This document shows positions 23,101-29,931 of a stretch of 64,000 nt of DNA, in pieces. Made by a program: the position numbers and the translations under genes. The notes beneath the pieces were generated by a model. It was not told where the DNA came from. It saw only the letters and a program-made list of their open reading frames with translations, and did not search any database. Numbering within the stretch: position 1 is the first letter of the stretch; each line of letters opens with the position of its first letter. Source of the stretch: Undaria pinnatifida (Eukaryota > Sar > Phaeophyceae > Laminariales > Alariaceae); the NCBI GenBank assembly GCA_012845835.1, contig JABAKD010000011.1, positions 5,356,036 through 5,420,035 of the forward strand, written 5' to 3'.

Positions 23101-26100
23101 ATGACAATATATACCAGGTATGCCGTTATCCGGGAATGTTCATGAGTGATCAAGGTTGACGAGCGGAGAGTGTTAAAGCGTGAGTTGGGCAACATTCGAT
23201 GAAAATCGACGAGCGACAAAAAGCTGAAAAGTGGGAATGCCGAGCCCTGTGCGTCATAAAAACGAAGGCACGTGCCGGTGTTGTAAGGGCTTAGTTTGGG
23301 TAAGCTATTGGTTAACCTTTTGCAAGTGGTCAAACGGACTAATACCCCACTACTTCCTTAACACCGGGCGGAAGAAGGAAAGACACCTGTGACCACAGCT
23401 TATTGTGCCGAGCAGGTCGCTGAGGGTGAAAGTGTTGAGGTATTAGTGGGGTATTAATCTGCTTGGCCACTTGCAAAAGGGTAACCACACCGGGGGGAAG
23501 AAGGAAAGACACCTGTGACCACAGCTTGTTGTGCCCAGAAGGTCGCTGAGGGTGAAACTGTTAAGGTATTAGTGGGGTATTAGTCCGTTTGACCACTTGC
23601 AAAAGGTTAACCAATAGCGTACCCAAACTAAGCCTTATGACCCCCCCCCCCCCTGAAACGGCGGGATAGCAGTTCGGCCGGATATGGATATACGGGCGGA
23701 CCTGTCCATATCCACGCTGTTTCATTTCTTGGGGATACCGGGGAGAGTGTTTTTCAAGTTCGACATGGGGAAAGTCAGAAAAAGTTTATTATTGTGGATG
23801 GTGGGAATCGAACCCACGACCCGAAAAACTCATGGTCCTGTCGACGAAGCCATTTGTTAAGGCATTAGTGGGGTATTAATCCGTTTGACCACTTGCAAAA
23901 GGTTAGCCAATAGCTTACCCAAACTAAGTCTTATACCTGGTAACATTTTTGTATTACGGGGTTCTCATCTGGCGAACTACCAAATATGTTTGTATGGGAC
24001 CCGTTTTGTGTTTGCCAAAGTATCGGTTTGTATACCTATGATGGCCCACGCGCTTGTCGATTGATATTAAGTGAACAGCGCTTCACACCTCGGCTAGATC
24101 ACCGATCCCTACATGATGATCCTGATACTTCAGGGAAGAGCTGCACCTGGTATGGTCTAGCTCATGTTACCCGGTGGAACCGTACGGCCTGTATCATCCA
24201 GCACATCTTTCCTGGGATTGGATCTGGGGTTGAATCTGTCCTGTATGTACTCGCATACAAATTCACTGTAAGATCTCATCATAACGGCAGATACGGGATG
24301 TGCTGGGGTAGATGATCTAGATGATCTAGATCGTGATCTGTCCGACCGAGGTGTGAGAAAAGTTGATGTTTTTGTCAAAGTCGAGTTTTGGGTGAGAAAC
24401 GGAGACCTCGCAAGTGATGATCTTCGGAAAAAAAACGAGGTCATCTTCTACCGTGGACCGATTCTACGATACCCCCCCCAAAAAAAAACAGCGACTTTCT
24501 TCAACGAACGTTTCACGACTGCTCGACACGAGAAAAGGATGCTATAAGAAAAATGGCCTCGTACATTTTCTTGTTTGCTAAGGACTATCGTATGATGACG
24601 TCGGGGTGGCAAGGGGCACGGTATTTCCGGAGATACGGCCGGGAGCTGATTTCAAAACCGGCGATTTCGTTATAGAAAAGTTGGGGGGACAACCGCAGGA
24701 CGACTCCATGGCACTCGTCTATACTAACTAGCCTATAATAACTAGCCTATACTAACTAGCCTATACTAACTAGCCTATACTAACTAGTACCAGGTATATA
24801 CTAACTAGTTTATACTAACTAGTCAACACTAGCTAGTCTATACTAACTAGTCTATACTAACTAGTCTATACTAACTAGTCTATACTAACTAGTCTATACT
24901 AACTAGTCTATACTAACTAGTCTATACAAACTAGTCTATACTATAGACTATACTATAGACTATACTATAGTCTATACTGTAGTCTATACTGTAGTCTATA
25001 CTATAGTCTATACCATAGTCTATATTATAGTCTATACTAACTAGTCTATAGTATAGTCTATACTACAGTCTATACTACAGTCTATACTATAGTCTATAGT
25101 ATAGTGTATAGTATAGTCTATAGTATAGTCTGTACTATGGTCTATAGTATAGTCTATAGTATAGTCTATACTATAGTGTATAGTAGATGTATACTATAGT
25201 TTATACTAACTAGTCTATACTATGGTCTTTACTATAGTCTATACTAACTAGTCTATACTATAGTGTATACTATAGTCTATGCTCACTAGTCTATACTATA
25301 GTCTATACTATAGTGTATAGTATAGAATGTAGTATAGACTATAGTAAAGTATGGTCTGTAGTATAGACCATACTATGCCATGAATGTAGGGGGTGGTACA
25401 ATTCGATCGGCCGCCACAAGGCCAATTTTTTTTGAGTTGTCGCTTAAAGTAACCCCCTTTTTGTACAGTTGAACCGTCTCTATTCGTTTGGTTTGGTTTG
25501 GTTATATAGTACCAGGTACTACCCACTACGCTACGGAGCCACCAACGTGACCGAGTAGGTCAGTGGGTAGTGCTACACAGCCGACAAACCACGTGTTTTC
25601 GAGCTCAGAAGCGGGCAGTCTTACCAACTAGAAACACATTATTTTGTCGGTCATTGGATACATACAGTAGCACCCACCCCCTGTGTATATATTCTAGTAT
25701 AGTAGTTGTCCCTAATCCAATGTTTAACAGTGTCAGGGTGATGTTGTACTCCCCGCACAAATTTATCTTGATGTTAATATAACCCTCCCTCGTGGTGTGT
25801 TGTACGATGCTCCAAAAAATCATATATATACTTTATATACACGATATTTTCCTTAACGCAGGACATGCGTGGGGGACCCTACCGCCTCATTAAAAGCCTC
25901 CGGCTTTGGCGAGCACGCTGTGGGGATGAGGGAGCGAGGAGCATTGCGGAGGTGCTGCGATTGGGGGGTGCCGAGGTGCAGCTGGAGTACATCGAGCTTT
26001 TCGATGACAACATCGGCCCAACCGGGTGAGATGTTTTAAAGAGGGAGGCTTTTCTTAACACATCACCACGATACGCTTGCAAAAGAGCGAGATAGATATA

Positions 26101-29100
26101 GAGCTGTGAGTCGGCAGGATTTCACGACTAATAATTAATCAGTAGGTGCCGCTAGCCGACTAACTGACTTTAGTCGGCAAGTCGGCTGGCGAAGCTGATG
26201 GCCAACCGACTTGCTGACTTAAGCCAGGCTAGCGAGGCAAGCCAAATTAGCTCCTCCCGGCCGAGGGGGTCCCGCCGAATAGGGAAAAATGCAGCTCGCA
26301 TTAAAAATCCGTCTTACCAATATGGAAATTATTAGTCGGATAGTCGGCACCTCCGGGAAACGACTAAATATCCGTCCGACTAATGACTAGTTGGTGACTT
26401 AAGTCGTGCCGACTCACAGCTCTCTCTACATATATAAACATATATAGAGGCTCTCTTCAAAGATAAACATACATATATAGAAAGCGGAAGATATCGAGGG
26501 AGATCTAGAGAGAAAGCTAGAGGGCGGGAGGAAGGAGGGGAGAGAGAGTGAGAAGAGGGGAGGGGAGAGAGGGAGGGAATATCCAAATAAAAACATAAAG
26601 AAAGGACCCCCCTCCAACCTTCCCCCCCCCCCCCGCCCTCCTCCACTTCCCTATAAACTCCTCCAACAAACAGCGCGTTCGCCCTGGGGCAAAGGCCTCG
26701 AGCATCGGTTGCAACAAGTCCTGCCTATCCCTCGGCAAACATAACAACAACAGCAACAACAACAACATAAGCATTAAATGATAAAAAACACAACAGCCTC
26801 CTCCCGCCAAAACAATAACCCCTCCCTCCCCCCTTCCCCCTGCCGCCCCCCCCTGCCTCCCAAACATCAACAGTGCGTTAGCTCTGGGGCAAGCGCTAAG
26901 CATCGGGTGCAACAAATCCCTCCTGTCTTTGAAGCTGGACTATAACCCGTCTCTAGGGAGCGAGGGGACCGCTTCCTTGTGCCGAGGCTTGCGGACCAAC
27001 TCTTCGCTGAAGCAGCTGCACCTTCCCTACTGTGATCTCGGGTCGGACGCGGGTCCCCCACTCGGGGAGGTGCTGTCGTATACCAAGCTCCAGCTGTCCG
27101 TGTTGAACCTACAGGTGAGGCGGTCCAGGACGGGGGTTGCGCTTTTGGTCCCAAGCAAACGTATTCATGTGCGTTCGGCAGATCACCTATACCCGCTTGA
27201 TGCTCTAGGTATTTCACGGAAAATCTGTGCTAGGTATTTCGTGTTACCCGGTGGCATGGGAGCCCGTGCGATCTGCACGGATCTGCTTGGCAAACGTGTC
27301 CAGCGCAGGACCTGTACTCACCTTGATATATGGAGATCCCGCGCAACATCTCGTTACGGCAGGTAAAGGGTCTGTAGACGATCTAGATGATCGAGATCGT
27401 GATCTGTTCGAGGTGCGAAACGTTTATCACCGACGGGAAAAAAGGAGCACTAAGACAGGGAGGGGGTCCAGGCCTTGTCACGCTTGTCACGACCTCTCCC
27501 CCCCCCCCCACCAGCACATACGTCTTAGCAGGGAAATAATTGAGAAAATGAATGGTTGGAGGAGAGCCATAGAATAGATACTATTTGCAAAGATCCGCTA
27601 AAGCAGGATGGATTAAAAAAAAAGGGGGCAAAAAAACACCCACCCGTGTTTAATAGCGTTTGGTTCAAGACTATTTTGCTGGCTGGTCTCGCCAAATAGC
27701 CTCAATCGAGCACAGTCGTAGCGTTGGAGAGCTCGCCTGAAAAGGTGGCGATGCTTTTCCTTTTTTGTGCGTAATTCCATGCTGTTAACAGTAGATCCCC
27801 GTAATGCTGCTTTGCGGAAGGACGCTTGATTTCTATCGGAAAGGCACCTACGCTACGCTTTCGGAAGACAGCATTACAGGATTTCGTGTTATTGATACTA
27901 AGAATAACAATTTCGCCAACGTACACCTATTACCACAATGATAGCATTAGGTACGTCTACTCTTAAGGGAAACCGTATTGAAGCCGAAGGGGTGGAAGCT
28001 CTAAGGCCGGGGTTTGGCCGCAACCGCTCCCTCGTGTACTTCTCGCTGGCTGATATCGGGGTTGCCTCCCCTCCACCCGCCCCCCCAAACGCACACCCAC
28101 TAGCACCTATCAACATGGTAAAAATTCCGCATACCGGTATGCCTAAACGGCTACTCTTAGGGGAAACCGTCTTGAGTCGGAGGGAGTGAACGCCCTGTTG
28201 CTCAGGCTCTGCCGCAACCGTTTCTTGGTGTATTCGTTTGTCGTTGTTGTTGTTGTTGTTCTAACGTTAACTCGCATAACCAAGTTCGTGGTCACAGGAC
28301 CGGCTCAAGTCACTCTGGAGTGTACCCCAGGGAAAAAACAAAGCAAAGCGAAAGTGGTATGCGTATATATCGTAGCTGAAGCAAAGTCGTACACCCGGCA
28401 AAAAATATCAAAAGTGAAAGCTGAAGTCAGCGTGTTTTCGTGGCAGACCCTTGCTGGTACATACGTTTCACGACCCGCAGCTGAAACCTACCACACCGTA
28501 TGCCACTCAGGAAATCAAGCAACGCACACACGTTCCTTGGTGTAGCTCTCGCTGGCCAGCGCACACCTATTGACATCATAATAATACCTACACCAACGCA
28601 CACCTATTACATAAAGTCAACAGTACGTACGTAATGCACGCCGTAAAGCCAAATGCACGCCGTTATGCCAACCAATGTTTGCAAGGCCAACCCGTCTTGA
28701 GGCGTAGGGGGCGAAGGCGTTATCCCCCGAGGCTCGGCCGCAACCGCTCCCCGGTGCGTATACTCCTCGCTCCCCCCCCCCCCCCCCCCCCGTTAACGCA
28801 CGACTAGGAACATAATAACGTGTGTACACTATTAGTGAGTCATCCCACACGGCAGGGTTTGCACTTTTTGAGCAAAACGTTTCTTTCCTTCTGACCGGTT
28901 GAGCTCCTCATGTGTGGAGCTATCGGTTGGCATGGTAATTTACGAGTGCATCTGTGTTAGGACTGGCGCGTAGAGAAGTGTGTTTGTTGGCCGGGTTGGG
29001 CTAACGAACGTCTTTGAATGCATGTTTTGGGTGATGATGGTGATGGTGATGATGATGGTGATGATGGCGATGGTGGTGGTGATGATGATCATGATGATGA

Positions 29101-29897
29101 TGTGATGGTGATGATGGTGGTGATGATGATATTGAGCCTCGCACGTTAGCAGCGCTCAGGAAAATTCTTAGAATCTTCTGCACCCCAATCTTAGTCATAT
29201 GTACGCCTACGCACATCTATTAACGCACGCCTATTGAATAATGTTAATGGCGTACTCCGAAGCATAACTACACGCAAGGGAAGTTGTCTGGAGGCGGAAG
29301 GCATCAAGGTCCTGCCACCGGGGCTCGGCCGCAACCGCTCCCTGGTCTACCTCTCACTGGCCGACAAGGGCGTTGCCCTCCGCCCCCCTCCCCCCCCCCC
29401 CCCGCCTCCGAACGCGCATCTATCAACATTTTAACACGGATACTAACGCACGCCTAATTCGAACTACAACAAAGCAGCACGCACCCCGATGCACTCCATA
29501 AAAGAAATAAAATTGAAACGCCGACGTACATCTACTAACACCTACTAACTCAATAATACGTACGTGTACGTCTGAAAATTATGCCCAAAACACCTGTTCT
29601 TAAAAAAGGGAAACCGTCTTGGGGCGGAAGGGGTGAAAGCTTTATCGCCCGGGCTCGGCCGCAACCGCTCCCTGGTGTACCTCTCGCTGGCCGACAACGG
29701 GGTTGGCTCGGGAGACGCGGACGTGTTGGCGCTGGAGGACTTCCAAGACGCGATGATGGCTTGCTCGACTCTTACGCACGTAGACCTTCTCTACAACCGC
29801 ATCGGGGAAAGGGGGGCAAAGGTGAGAGGAGAGCGGAGAGCTGTGGCTAAGGTAGAGGTTTACGGCAGGGCTTGTTGTTGTTGTTGTTTGTTGTTGT

Positions 29898-29931
<34 letters not shown>

